From positions 1 to 38,442 of the forward strand of contig CANRWO010000034.1 in assembly GCA_947643615.1 (NCBI GenBank): a stretch of DNA of 38,442 nt, read 5' to 3'. The DNA comes from an uncultured Lachnospiraceae bacterium. GTDB taxonomy: Bacteria; Bacillota; Clostridia; Lachnospirales; Lachnospiraceae. Under the pieces are notes generated by a model. It was not told the origin of the DNA and ran no database searches. It saw only the letters and a program-made list of their open reading frames with translations. Positions 1 through 8,297 of this stretch are shown piece after piece. A program made the translations under genes and the position numbers. Within the stretch, counting starts at the first letter, position 1. Each line of letters opens with the position of its first letter.

Positions 1-42
1 CAACAAAAGAAAATCTGTATGAAAAAAACTGCCAACGATTAC

Positions 43-71
43 TTGACAGTAACAAGAAGCGTTACTGTCAA
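43..71. promoter_or_regulatory. 11-bp perfect inverted repeat (operator candidate)
   Basis: TTGACAGTAAC (43-53) and GTTACTGTCAA (61-71) form a perfect 11-bp inverted repeat with a 7-nt centre. It lies about 30 bp upstream of an extended -10 element, where a repressor or activator would sit. There is no T-tract, so a terminator is unlikely. The binding protein is not identifiable from the window. Confidence 0.5.
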
Positions 72-79
72 CTATTGGA

Positions 80-109
80 TTGCATACAGTACCACAAATA
101 TGATATAAT
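80..109 (+). promoter_or_regulatory. Extended -10 promoter of the first small gene
   Basis: TGATATAAT at 101-109 is a perfect extended -10 element. A weak -35 (TTGCAT, 80-85) lies 18 bp upstream. Transcription would start near 116, so the in-frame ATG at 75 is upstream of the mRNA. This supports the ATG at 174 as the start. Confidence 0.5.
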
Positions 110-173
110 ATCCGAAAAGGGCAGCGCCAGGGAAATTTTTGCCAAAGGTTTGCGAATAAACGAGGTGATATTT

Positions 174-461
174 ATGCAGCCGGTATACACTACATTAAAA
201 GTCAACAATGAAATAGAACTTTGCGAGATTACAGACATGGAATGTAAACAGCTCATTGAGAGAGAGCTTTTAAAGGATCGCATTTCTTACTATATCCGAT
301 GGCAGAAACCTTCTCTGTTCAACAGGAAAAAGAATATCTGCATCATTTGTGTCAACGACAATGTAAAGGAAATCGCTGAAGATGTAGTGCGGAGTATCTG
401 CGACGAAAAAGGATATTCCGTCAAATTCCTCATGCGCAGGGCACAGAACCAGTTTCTTTAA
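174..461 (+). CDS. Small protein of unknown function (95 aa)
   Basis: A 95-residue soluble, charged protein that I do not recognise. The start at 174 is chosen because GAGGTGAT, an eight-base match to the 16S anti-Shine-Dalgarno, lies just upstream, and because a promoter maps to 101-109. The frame is open without a stop back to the window edge, so a longer upstream-starting version is not formally excluded. The early segment (CEITD..CKQLIERELLKDRISYYI) followed by a basic stretch and a second alpha/beta-looking half (NICIICVND..VKEIAEDVVRSI) faintly resembles small DUF2007-like domains, but this is only an impression. There is no signal peptide or membrane segment. It lies 73 bp upstream of azlC on the same strand and may be co-transcribed. 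The gene is AT-richer than azlCD. Confidence 0.6.
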   Translation: MQPVYTTLKVNNEIELCEITDMECKQLIERELLKDRISYYIRWQKPSLFNRKKNICIICVNDNVKEIAEDVVRSICDEKGYSVKFLMRRAQNQFL

Positions 462-534
462 TTCAAATGCCCCATTCATCGCATCAACTCCCATTTGCCC
501 GCTTGTCGGGCGCTCATAAGGTGGATTAAGTCAA

Positions 535-1245
535 ATGAAAAAAGAATTGAAAGAGGGAATGCGGGACGGCATTCCCATTGGTTTGGGATACCTTGCCGTA
601 TCCTTTTCTCTGGGTGTGGCCGCCAAGAGCGCAGGCCTCACTGCATTTCAGGGATTTATCGCCAGCCTGTCCAACAATGCTTCCGCAGGCGAATATGCAG
701 GTTTTACTGTAATTGCCGCCAATGCGGCATACTTGGAAATGGCACTGATGACACTGATAGCAAACGCCCGTTATTTACTAATGAGCTGTGCCCTTAGCCA
801 GAAATTTGCCCCGGACACCCCTTTAAAGCACCGTCTGCTGGTGGGGTATGACGTGACTGACGAAATTTTCGGGATCACCATTGCCAGGCCGGGGCCCCTG
901 GAGCCTTACTATACATATGGCGCCATCATAGTGGCCGCTCCCTGCTGGGCAGTGGGGACCGCCCTGGGGGTAATCGCAGGCAACCTGCTGCCCCTGCGAG
1001 CAGTCAGCGCCCTGAGTGTGGCGTTGTTTGGCATGTTCCTTGCGGTGATCATCCCTCCCGCCAGGAAGAACCGCATTGTGGCCCTGTTTGTCCTGGTCAG
1101 CTTCCTTGCAAGCTTTGCCGCCGCTAACCTGCCCCTTGTTTCGCAGCTTTCCAGCGGGACAAGGACTATTATTCTGACGGTAGCCATCTCGGCGGTTGCC
1201 GCCGCTTTGTTCCCGGTCAGGGAAGAAGAGGAGGCCGTGGCATGA
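535..1245 (+). CDS. azlC: AzlC family branched-chain amino acid exporter, large subunit
   Basis: This is the large membrane subunit of the AzlCD two-component exporter, which moves branched-chain amino acids (and analogues such as azaleucine in Bacillus) out of the cell. The 236 residues show the AzlC N-terminal signature (F/RDGIPIGLGYLAVSFSLGVAAK), the early conserved segment around residues 60-85 (AAYLEMALMTLIANARYLLMS) and about six hydrophobic helices, ending in a charged tail. AAGGTGG lies about 10 nt before the ATG. Its stop overlaps the start of azlD in ATGA, which indicates translational coupling. A small hairpin (GCCCG/CGGGC, 497-511) precedes the ribosome binding site. No T-box or other amino-acid-sensing leader is visible. 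Confidence 0.93.
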   Translation: MKKELKEGMRDGIPIGLGYLAVSFSLGVAAKSAGLTAFQGFIASLSNNASAGEYAGFTVIAANAAYLEMALMTLIANARYLLMSCALSQKFAPDTPLKHRLLVGYDVTDEIFGITIARPGPLEPYYTYGAIIVAAPCWAVGTALGVIAGNLLPLRAVSALSVALFGMFLAVIIPPARKNRIVALFVLVSFLASFAAANLPLVSQLSSGTRTIILTVAISAVAAALFPVREEEEAVA

Positions 1246-1550
1246 AACACAATATTTACGTTTACCTTGGGATTATGGCCGCCATCACCTATGCCATCCG
1301 CGTACTGCCCCTTACGCTGATCCGCAGGCAGATAAAGAACCGTTTCCTACGGTCTTTCTTATATTATGTGCCCTATGTCACGCTGGCCGTTATGACTTTC
1401 CCGGCTATCCTGGAATCCACCCAGTCCCCTGTTGCAGGCGCCGCAGCCCTGGCTGTAGGCATCATTGCCGCCTGGTGCGGAGCAGGGTTGTTCCCGGTGT
1501 CCGTGTCCTGCTGCGCAGTGGTGTTTGTCTTAGAATTATTTATCATATAG
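1242..1550 (+). CDS. azlD: AzlD family branched-chain amino acid exporter, small subunit
   Basis: This is the small partner of AzlC, with 102 residues and three to four hydrophobic helices. The family signature is visible near the N-terminus (AAITYAIRVLPLTLIRRQI) and around residues 35-60 (FLYYVPYVTLAVMTFPAIL). Its ATG overlaps the azlC stop by 4 bp, as is usual for this pair. Its last 15 bases overlap the 3' end of the convergent thiN gene, and no terminator is visible between them. The two transcripts should therefore form antisense 3' ends. Confidence 0.92.
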   Translation: MKHNIYVYLGIMAAITYAIRVLPLTLIRRQIKNRFLRSFLYYVPYVTLAVMTFPAILESTQSPVAGAAALAVGIIAAWCGAGLFPVSVSCCAVVFVLELFII

Positions 1551-2204
1551 AACCATGCAGACCAGTGCCCCGTCCTGCACAATGATTTCTGCCTTTTCCC
1601 CGATAAATTCGTTGCTGATGCCGACGGGGACATCATTCGTGATAACGGCATCCGACAACGGATATTTCATATTTCGGATGGTGACGCCCCTGGTCTCCCT
1701 TACCAGGGAAAACAGGGACAGGATCCCTTCCAGGTTCCGCTGGAACCGCACTGCCTCATTGACAATAACAAGTGTCATCCCATTCCCGTCCACCAGATAC
1801 CCCACAGCGTCATGGTTCTTTAAATACAGAAGGCACTGAATATTGGCCAATGTATGGTCCAGCCTGCCCCCTGTGGCGGCATAAATCCTGAAATCCCGGT
1901 ATCCTCTGGCCAGTCCTTCCTTTAAGGCTGCCAGCATATCCGTATCATCCTTCTCCCTTGGGAACCGGATAATGCGCTCCGGTATCCGCCTCTCCAGTTC
2001 TTTCACCGCCTCTGCTTCCTGTTGGCTTATGGAATCGAAATCCCCTATAATAAGGTCGGGTTCCACTTCCAATATCCCGCAGTAACCCAGGCCACCGTCC
2101 ACCGCAATCACGAAGTCCTCCTCCGCTGCCCTGAGGTCTCCAACAGTCAGGTCGCCAGCTCCCACTATGATGCATTTTCCCTTTTTACCGTCACGCGTTC
2201 CCAT
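1536..2204 (-). CDS. thiN: Thiamine diphosphokinase
   Basis: This cytosolic enzyme transfers pyrophosphate from ATP to thiamine to make thiamine diphosphate. The 222-residue product has the family motifs in order: an N-terminal Rossmann-like strand (KCIIVGAGD), AVDGG, the metal/ATP motif IIGDFDS, KDDTDMLAALK, and GGRLDHTLANI, followed by the C-terminal thiamine-binding domain (ITNDVPVGISNEF). The ATG at 2204 is chosen because GGGAG sits 9 nt upstream. A frame extension to a TTG at 2297 adds 31 basic residues with no homologue-like features. The gene is transcribed away from carB and converges on azlD with a 15-bp overlap. Confidence 0.92.
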   Translation of the reverse strand: MGTRDGKKGKCIIVGAGDLTVGDLRAAEEDFVIAVDGGLGYCGILEVEPDLIIGDFDSISQQEAEAVKELERRIPERIIRFPREKDDTDMLAALKEGLARGYRDFRIYAATGGRLDHTLANIQCLLYLKNHDAVGYLVDGNGMTLVIVNEAVRFQRNLEGILSLFSLVRETRGVTIRNMKYPLSDAVITNDVPVGISNEFIGEKAEIIVQDGALVCMVLYDK

Positions 2205-2304
2205 TCCGCACATCTCCCGCCATACTTTCTTCCCTGAACCGAAACCTTTCATTCTCCCGGTTATGCGCCGAAACCGCAGCTTTTCTTGTTTTATCAAATC
2301 AAAG

Positions 2305-2391
2305 ACCCCGCTGCAAGCAACGGGGTATCAAACTTGCAGCGCTGCAGAACAACGGGGTATTTGACCCTCACGGCAGACGCCAAATGTCTGC
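2305..2391. repeat. Structured intergenic element with nested inverted repeats
   Basis: Several perfect stems are packed into the carB-thiN gap: ACCCCG (2305-2310)/CGGGGT (2321-2326); CGCTGCAAG (2310-2318)/CTTGCAGCG (2333-2341); and GCAGAC (2373-2378)/GTCTGC (2386-2391). The phrase AACGGGGTAT occurs twice (2319-2328 and 2350-2360 area). The first two stems share bases and so are alternatives. It lies downstream of carB, and no U-tract follows, so it is at best a weak terminator. It has the look of a dispersed extragenic palindrome. Confidence 0.5.
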
Positions 2392-2437
2392 ATGCAGCCA
2401 CCTGGCTCGTTGCTCGGAGGAATAAATCCGATGTTTC

Positions 2438-5400
2438 CTACAGGCTGGCAATATCCACCAAAGTCAGCTCATTGCTTGCATTCTCCAGGCTGGTGACCAG
2501 GGCCCTTGCGGTATCCATGGCAGTGATGCAATTGATCCCCGTCTCAATGGATGTGCGGCGGATCAGGAAGCCGTCGCGGCTCTTATCACGTCCCTGGGTA
2601 GGCGTATCAATCACAAGGTCAATGCGATGCCCCAGGATCAGGTCCATGACAGTGGGCGACTCCTGGGAGATCTTGTTCACCTTCCTGGCCTTTACCCCCG
2701 CTTCATTTAAGGCTGCCGCCGTGCTCCTGGTGGCATAAATAGTATATCCCAGCTTCTCAAAGCGGCGCCCTATCTCGATAGCCTCCCCCTTATCCGCATC
2801 CTTTACCGTAATGATCATGTTCTTATATTTCGGCAGGTTCACACCGGCGCCCAGGAAGGCCTTGTACAGAGCCTCGGTGTAGTCCTTTGCGATGCCAAGG
2901 CACTCTCCCGTAGACTTCATTTCCGGCCCCAGGCTGACCTCCGCCCCACGGATCTTCTCAAAAGAGAATACCGGCATCTTAATGGCGTAATAGGACGCTT
3001 CAGGCTGCAGGCCCGGCTCATATCCCAGCTCCCTGATGGTCTTGCCTATGATCACTTCCGTGGCCAGGTCCACAATGGGAATGCCTGTTACCTTGCTGAT
3101 ATAGGGCACCGTGCGGGAGGAGCGGGGATTCACCTCGATCACATACACGTCCTCACCGATGGCGATGAACTGAATATTGATCAACCCCCTGACATGGAGC
3201 GCCTTCGCCAGCCTCCTGGTATACTCCGCTATTTTTTCCTTTATCAAACGGCCGATAGTAGGCGCCGGATAGACGGAGATGCTGTCCCCGGAATGGACCC
3301 CCGTCCTCTCGATATGCTCCATAATGCCGGGAATCAGGATATCCGTGCCGTCACATACGGCATCCACCTCTATCTCCTTTCCCTGAAGATACTTATCTAC
3401 CAAAATCGGGTGATCCTGGGCGATCCGGTTAATGATCTCCATAAATTCCTCGATCTCCTCGTCGGAAATGGCGATCTGCATCCCCTGTCCGCCAAGCACA
3501 TAGGAAGGGCGTACCAAGACCGGGTAACCCAGGCGGTTAGCCACCGCTTTCGCTTCCTCCGCCGTATAGACAGTCCCCCCTGCGGCCCTGGGGATCCCCG
3601 TCTCCTCCAGGATCCTGTCAAACAGCTCCCTGTCCTCCGCGGCATCCACATCCTCCGCCTTGGTACCCAGTATGGGAACCCCCATCTTCATCAGGCTCTC
3701 CGTCAGCTTGATGGCTGTCTGCCCGCCAAACTGCACCACCGCCCCATCCGGCCTCTCAATATTGACAATGGACTCCACGTCCTCGGGTGTAAGAGGTTCA
3801 AAATACAGCTTGTCCGCTATGTCAAAGTCCGTACTTACCGTCTCGGGATTATTGTTGATAATGATGGTCTCATACCCCGCCCTGGAAAAGGCCCAGGTGG
3901 CATGGACGGAGCAATAGTCGAACTCGATCCCCTGGCCGATGCGGATGGGGCCGGAACCCAGCACCAGTACTTTCTTACGGCTGCCTGCCGCAAGGCCCTC
4001 TCCCCCATGGGCATGGAAATTACCCTCCGCACTTGCTTCGCACTTTCCCCCATATACGGAATAGTAGTAAGGCGTGGAAGCCGCAAATTCCGCCGCGCAG
4101 GTATCCACCATTTTATAGACCGCCCTGACGCCGTTGTCATAGCGCATCTTTTTGATCTCCTCCAGGGTCTTCCCTGTGAGCCGGGCAATCACGGCATCCG
4201 GAAACTCGATCCTCTTAGCTTCCTTCAGCAATTCTATTGTCAGGGGCCCCTTCTTCAGAGCCTGTTCCATCTCCACCAAAACGGCAATCTTGTCAATAAA
4301 CCAGATGTCAATCATGGTGATTTCATGAATGGTATCATAATCAACGCCTTTCCGCAAGGCTTCCCCAATCACCCAGATGCGCTGGTCGTCCACAACGGCA
4401 AGGCGCTCCTTCAGCTCTTCCACAGACAATGCACCGAAATCATAGCTCAAAAGGCTGTCCACATGCTGCTCCAGGGAGCGGATTGCTTTCATAAGCGCCC
4501 CCTCAAAATTATCACAGATGCTCATGACCTCTCCGGTGGCTTTCATTTGGGTGGTCAGGGTCCTCTTGGCGGTAATAAACTTATCAAAGGGCAGCCTGGG
4601 AATCTTGACCACACAGTAATCCAGCGCCGGTTCGAAGGAAGCGTAAGTCTTTTGGGTGATGGCATTCTTGATTTCGTCCAGTGTGTATCCCAGCGCGATC
4701 TTAGCCGCCACCTTTGCAATGGGGTAGCCTGTGGCCTTGGAAGCCAGCGCGGAAGAACGGCTCACACGGGGATTCACCTCGATGACACAGTATTCAAAGC
4801 TGGTGGGGTGCAGGGCAAACTGCACGTTACAGCCGCCGGTGATTTTCAGCTCATTGATGATGTTCAGGGCGGAGGTGCGGAGCATCTGATATTCCTTGTC
4901 ACTCAAAGTCTGGGACGGCGCCACCACAATGCTGTCACCGGTATGCACACCCACAGGATCAATATTTTCCATGTTACACACGGTGATGCAATTGCCTGCA
5001 CTGTCCCGCATGACCTCATATTCGATTTCCTTCCAGCCTGCAATGCAGCGTTCAACCAGCACCTGGCCCACACGGGACAGGCGCAGGCCGTTTTCCAATA
5101 TTTCTTCCAATTCCGTCCGGTTATAGGCAATGCCCCCGCCGGAGCCTCCCAGCGTGTATGCCGGCCGGAGCACCACGGGATACCCGATGGAATTGGTAAA
5201 CTCGACCCCCTCCTGCACATTCTCCACTACCCTGGAGGCCGCGCAGGGTTCCCCGATGCATTCCATCAGGTCCTTGAACTCCTGCCGCCCTTCCGCGTTG
5301 CGGATGGTGGCCGCCGTAGTGCCTAAAAGCGTCACCCCATGGGAAGCCAGGAAACCGGACTCCTCCAGCTCCATTCCCAGGTTCAATCCGGCCTGCCCGC

Positions 5401-5671
5401 CCAGCGTGGGCAGGATACTGTCCGGCTTCTCCTTTTCAATAATTTGCTCCAGGACCTTAACGGTAAGCGGCTCAATGTATACCTTATCTGCAATATTTCT
5501 ATCCGTCATGATGGTTGCCGGGTTAGAGTTCACCAAAATGACCTCCACACCCTCTTCCTTCAGGGAGCGGCATGCCTGTGTGCCCGCATAGTCAAATTCC
5601 GCTGCCTGCCCGATAACAATGGGGCCGGAACCGATCACCATAACACGTTTTACATTGGGATTCTTAGGCAT
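2438..5671 (-). CDS. carB: Carbamoyl-phosphate synthase large subunit
   Basis: This subunit makes carbamoyl phosphate from bicarbonate, two ATP and ammonia channelled from CarA, feeding pyrimidine and arginine synthesis. At 1077 residues it is full length. Two homologous halves are visible: the first begins with GSGPIVIGQAAEFDY (about residue 14) and the second with GSGPIRIGQGIEFDY (about residue 570). Each carries an ATP-grasp domain (ALGGSGGG-type and VLGGQGMQ loops, with NPR motifs EVNPRVSRSSA and EVNPRSSRTVP). The C-terminal ~140 residues are the MGS-like allosteric domain. Its ATG overlaps the end of carA by 8 bp, so the two are translated from one mRNA. The structured element at 2305-2391 follows the stop. 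Confidence 0.98.
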   Translation of the reverse strand: MPKNPNVKRVMVIGSGPIVIGQAAEFDYAGTQACRSLKEEGVEVILVNSNPATIMTDRNIADKVYIEPLTVKVLEQIIEKEKPDSILPTLGGQAGLNLGMELEESGFLASHGVTLLGTTAATIRNAEGRQEFKDLMECIGEPCAASRVVENVQEGVEFTNSIGYPVVLRPAYTLGGSGGGIAYNRTELEEILENGLRLSRVGQVLVERCIAGWKEIEYEVMRDSAGNCITVCNMENIDPVGVHTGDSIVVAPSQTLSDKEYQMLRTSALNIINELKITGGCNVQFALHPTSFEYCVIEVNPRVSRSSALASKATGYPIAKVAAKIALGYTLDEIKNAITQKTYASFEPALDYCVVKIPRLPFDKFITAKRTLTTQMKATGEVMSICDNFEGALMKAIRSLEQHVDSLLSYDFGALSVEELKERLAVVDDQRIWVIGEALRKGVDYDTIHEITMIDIWFIDKIAVLVEMEQALKKGPLTIELLKEAKRIEFPDAVIARLTGKTLEEIKKMRYDNGVRAVYKMVDTCAAEFAASTPYYYSVYGGKCEASAEGNFHAHGGEGLAAGSRKKVLVLGSGPIRIGQGIEFDYCSVHATWAFSRAGYETIIINNNPETVSTDFDIADKLYFEPLTPEDVESIVNIERPDGAVVQFGGQTAIKLTESLMKMGVPILGTKAEDVDAAEDRELFDRILEETGIPRAAGGTVYTAEEAKAVANRLGYPVLVRPSYVLGGQGMQIAISDEEIEEFMEIINRIAQDHPILVDKYLQGKEIEVDAVCDGTDILIPGIMEHIERTGVHSGDSISVYPAPTIGRLIKEKIAEYTRRLAKALHVRGLINIQFIAIGEDVYVIEVNPRSSRTVPYISKVTGIPIVDLATEVIIGKTIRELGYEPGLQPEASYYAIKMPVFSFEKIRGAEVSLGPEMKSTGECLGIAKDYTEALYKAFLGAGVNLPKYKNMIITVKDADKGEAIEIGRRFEKLGYTIYATRSTAAALNEAGVKARKVNKISQESPTVMDLILGHRIDLVIDTPTQGRDKSRDGFLIRRTSIETGINCITAMDTARALVTSLENASNELTLVDIASL

Positions 5672-6881
5672 TGCAGTCCCCTCCTTTCCTCATGGCCGAA
5701 TGCTTTCTCATAAGCTCTATAAACCGGTCAAACAGATAACCGGAATCCTGGGGACCGCAGCACGCTTCCGGATGGAACTGGACCGTGAAAATATCCTTTC
5801 CCGTGTAAGAAAGGCCTTCATTGGTCCCGTCGTTTACATTGACAAATGCAGGCACTGCCACGCCGGCATCCAGCTTGTCCGTGTCCACCACGTATCCGTG
5901 GTTCTGGGAAGAGATATAGACCCTTCCCGTCTCCAGGTCCTTCACCGGATGATTGCCCCCTCTATGCCCATATTTCAGCTTATGGGTGTCGGCGCCATTG
6001 GCAAGGGCCATCAGCTGATGCCCAAGGCATATGGCAAAAATGGGGATATCCGTACGGTACAGCTTCCTAATCTCCTCAATAATGGATACGCACTCTTTGG
6101 GATCCCCCGGCCCGTTGCTGAGCATAATGCCGTCAGGCTTTGCCGCAATGATCTCCTCCGCGGCAGTTAAGGCAGGGTAAACCGTCACCCCACATCCTCT
6201 GGATGCCAGGGAATGGGCAATGTTATTCTTGGCTCCGAAATCCATCAGCGCCACCTCCAGGCCCGATCCGTTCAGCTCCCGCACCAGGGATGGCCTCTGT
6301 TCCCTCTTCCCGCTCTCATATGCAGCCCTGTCGAAACGGCCGGACCCGGACAGAGGGCCGTTCTGGGAAAGCTCCGTGACGGCATCCACCCTGTATTTTT
6401 CCCTACAGGTGACCTTCTCAACCACTTTACCCGTTCCATATGCTTTCAATCTCGGCTGTATCAGGGAAAAATCATAATTTTCATCCGTGGTGATCATACC
6501 GTTCATGGTACCTTTCTCACGGAGGATCTGAACCAGCGCCCTGGTATCGATACCGGCAATGCCGGGAACTTGATTTTCTTCTAAAAATTGCTGGATGGTG
6601 CAGTCATTTCTGAAATTGCTTGGCACACGGGAAAGCTCCTTCACAATGAAGCCGTCAGGCCAGGCTTTCAAGGATTCCATATCGTCCCTGCAGATTCCGT
6701 AATTGCCGATCAGGGGGTATGTCATACAGACAGCCTGTCCCGCATAAGAAGGGTCTGTCAATACTTCCAGATATCCTGCCATGGAAGTGTTAAATACGAT
6801 CTCGCTGATCATCTCTCTCCGGGCGCCTATATGAATCCCTTCAAATACGGTGCCATCCTCCAAAATCAAAAATGCCTTCAT
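5664..6881 (-). CDS. carA: Carbamoyl-phosphate synthase small (glutaminase) subunit
   Basis: This is the class I glutamine amidotransferase that supplies ammonia to CarB. The 405-residue form starts at 6881, where GGAG lies 8 nt upstream; a longer frame to 6974 adds a charged, non-conserved leader. The N-terminal CPSase small-chain domain shows MAGYLEVLTDPSYAGQ. The glutaminase domain holds the nucleophile in AICLGHQLMALA and the catalytic His-Glu in FHPEACCGP, both intact. No PyrR-type attenuator or arginine box could be recognised upstream, although a sigma-A-like promoter is visible at 6963-6991. Confidence 0.97.
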   Translation of the reverse strand: MKAFLILEDGTVFEGIHIGARREMISEIVFNTSMAGYLEVLTDPSYAGQAVCMTYPLIGNYGICRDDMESLKAWPDGFIVKELSRVPSNFRNDCTIQQFLEENQVPGIAGIDTRALVQILREKGTMNGMITTDENYDFSLIQPRLKAYGTGKVVEKVTCREKYRVDAVTELSQNGPLSGSGRFDRAAYESGKREQRPSLVRELNGSGLEVALMDFGAKNNIAHSLASRGCGVTVYPALTAAEEIIAAKPDGIMLSNGPGDPKECVSIIEEIRKLYRTDIPIFAICLGHQLMALANGADTHKLKYGHRGGNHPVKDLETGRVYISSQNHGYVVDTDKLDAGVAVPAFVNVNDGTNEGLSYTGKDIFTVQFHPEACCGPQDSGYLFDRFIELMRKHSAMRKGGDCNA

Positions 6882-6962
6882 CTTCTCTTCTCCATTCAAT
6901 ATCCGCGCTTCCTCGCCCGTTTCAGGACAGTCCTTTTCTTTCCTTCTAACACTTTTCGTCCC

Positions 6963-6991
6963 ATTGTACCACAAAAGAAATAGACGGGCAA
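6963..6991 (-). promoter_or_regulatory. Promoter of carAB
   Basis: Read on the minus strand: TTGCCC (6986-6991), a 17-bp spacer, then TACAAT (6963-6968). The -35 element is inside the 3' arm of the preceding gene's terminator stem, so terminator and promoter are interlocked. The leader to the carA ATG is about 75 nt. Confidence 0.55.
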
Positions 6992-7008
6992 TAAAAAACC
7001 CGTCTATT
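6979..7008 (-). terminator. Intrinsic terminator after the EAL/HDOD gene
   Basis: AATAGACGGG and CCCGTCTATT form a perfect 10-bp stem with a 10-nt loop. On the minus strand it is followed by TTCTTTTG. It separates the upstream signalling gene from carAB. Confidence 0.75.
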
Positions 7009-7026
7009 CCGCCATGATCTTTTTAC

Positions 7027-8259
7027 TTATTCCTCTTTGCCGAACATCAGCTGTCTGTACCAGTGCAGGGATTTCATATAGCAGTCATTGACCACGGAAA
7101 CCTCTTTGTCAGCCAGCAGCAACAAGCGTGTGACTTCCTGCCAGTTGGCATTTTCGTACTGCCTGATAAGCTCCATGATACTCGCCAGAGGCCCTTCCCC
7201 TTTCGTCAGCGCACGGTGCACCTCTCCGGTCACCTTCACCTTTTCCAGAGCTTCCTCCATCGGCTTCTCCAGGATCACGTCCAGCACGGAAACCAATCCC
7301 ATCAGGAAAAGCTCCTCCTGCTTCACCATCATGCTGAAAGGCTGTGCCAGATATTCCGCAAACTTTGCACGAAGCAGGGAAAGCCTCGTGATCTCGCTGG
7401 GTTTGTCGGCATACATTTCCTTAACCACCGCCGTATTGATCCACTTCCTCAGTTCCTTCTGCCCCAGCATGGCCGCCGCATGGCGGATAGTGGTGATGCC
7501 GGAGTTGACAGTCATACGGTTTACCATCTGCAGCAGGGAAATGGTCAGCGCCGGATCCCGGCCGATGATATCCGCCGCAGCTGCCAGGTCAAAATTCTCA
7601 CTGTTTACGGAATTCATCAAAGCGATGTAATTTACTTTCAGGGGTGTGATCTCCGTATTTCCCTTTGTCACGGGCACACGGTAGAAGTCTCCCTCATACA
7701 ATTGATATCCGCCGGAAACCTTCAGCTTCTCAAAAGTTTCCATATCGCTGATCCCGCCTGCCACCAGTTTCACATTGGGATAGAGCTTCCCGAAATAAAT
7801 CTTGGCCTTGTCAATGGCAATCTTGCGGTTGTTCAGGAGCACATAATCCATCAGCTTGAAGACTTCGCTGTAATTCTCGAAATCAGCCACTGCCAGTTTG
7901 CGGATCGCCAGCTTATACCCCATATCCTTCAGCTCCCGCAGGCGCTTTATGTACATTTCCACAGGAGGGATCGTATTGTCGATCAAAAATACGATGCGCT
8001 CGTGAGGCGCCCTGCACTGGCTCTCCACATCGGAAAATACGGAGATATTGCTCACGGAAACAAAGATTTCGCTGTCATCGGAAATGGTCTCGATCCCCAT
8101 CTCTTCGATCATTTCCAAGCCGTATACGGCAGCCGCCCCATCATTCTGCCGGGTTCCCTGCATCATGGGATCCAGGAAAAAATTATCCCTCTGTGTAAAA
8201 ATGGAATAGGCGCGGACAGCCATATTCTCGTCAAAAAGCGGTACCAAAGCTAATAACAT
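7027..8259 (-). CDS. EAL/HDOD domain signalling protein (YuxH-like), EAL probably inactive
   Basis: A 410-residue cytosolic protein with the two-domain plan of the YuxH family. Residues ~1-200 are an EAL-type barrel and residues ~205-400 an HDOD domain (IGRDPALTISLLQMVNRMT, then TIRHAAAMLGQKELRKWI). The EAL half lacks the E-x-L triad and the DDFG metal motif: the corresponding strand reads YKLAIRKLAVADF. It should therefore not cleave c-di-GMP and may bind it or act as a scaffold. HDOD domains resemble HD hydrolases without catalytic residues and often act in signalling. The gene sits 38 bp downstream of purL with no clear terminator between, and it ends in its own terminator at 6979-7008. 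Co-transcription with purL is possible. Its target is unknown. Confidence 0.88.
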   Translation of the reverse strand: MLLALVPLFDENMAVRAYSIFTQRDNFFLDPMMQGTRQNDGAAAVYGLEMIEEMGIETISDDSEIFVSVSNISVFSDVESQCRAPHERIVFLIDNTIPPVEMYIKRLRELKDMGYKLAIRKLAVADFENYSEVFKLMDYVLLNNRKIAIDKAKIYFGKLYPNVKLVAGGISDMETFEKLKVSGGYQLYEGDFYRVPVTKGNTEITPLKVNYIALMNSVNSENFDLAAAADIIGRDPALTISLLQMVNRMTVNSGITTIRHAAAMLGQKELRKWINTAVVKEMYADKPSEITRLSLLRAKFAEYLAQPFSMMVKQEELFLMGLVSVLDVILEKPMEEALEKVKVTGEVHRALTKGEGPLASIMELIRQYENANWQEVTRLLLLADKEVSVVNDCYMKSLHWYRQLMFGKEE

Positions 8260-8297
8260 AATAACTCCCCTTTCTATCGTTATCTTTTTTGTTACTC

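Noticed and set aside
43..70. TTGACA at 43-48 as a -35 element
   Set aside because: No -10 is present 16-18 bp downstream. The hexamer is part of the perfect 11-bp dyad.
75..173. Upstream ATG at 75 as the start of the first gene
   Set aside because: The -10 at 104-109 places transcription start after it, and it has no ribosome binding site. The ATG at 174 has an excellent one.
495..797. 100-codon frame overlapping the start of azlC
   Set aside because: It is out of frame with azlC, is Cys/Arg-rich, has no domain and overlaps a clear membrane-protein gene.
3194..5326. 710-codon open frame antisense to carB
   Set aside because: carB is full length with all motifs in the same region. The antisense frame has no domain, is rich in His/Gly/Pro as expected from reverse-complement GC-rich codons, and has no ribosome binding site.
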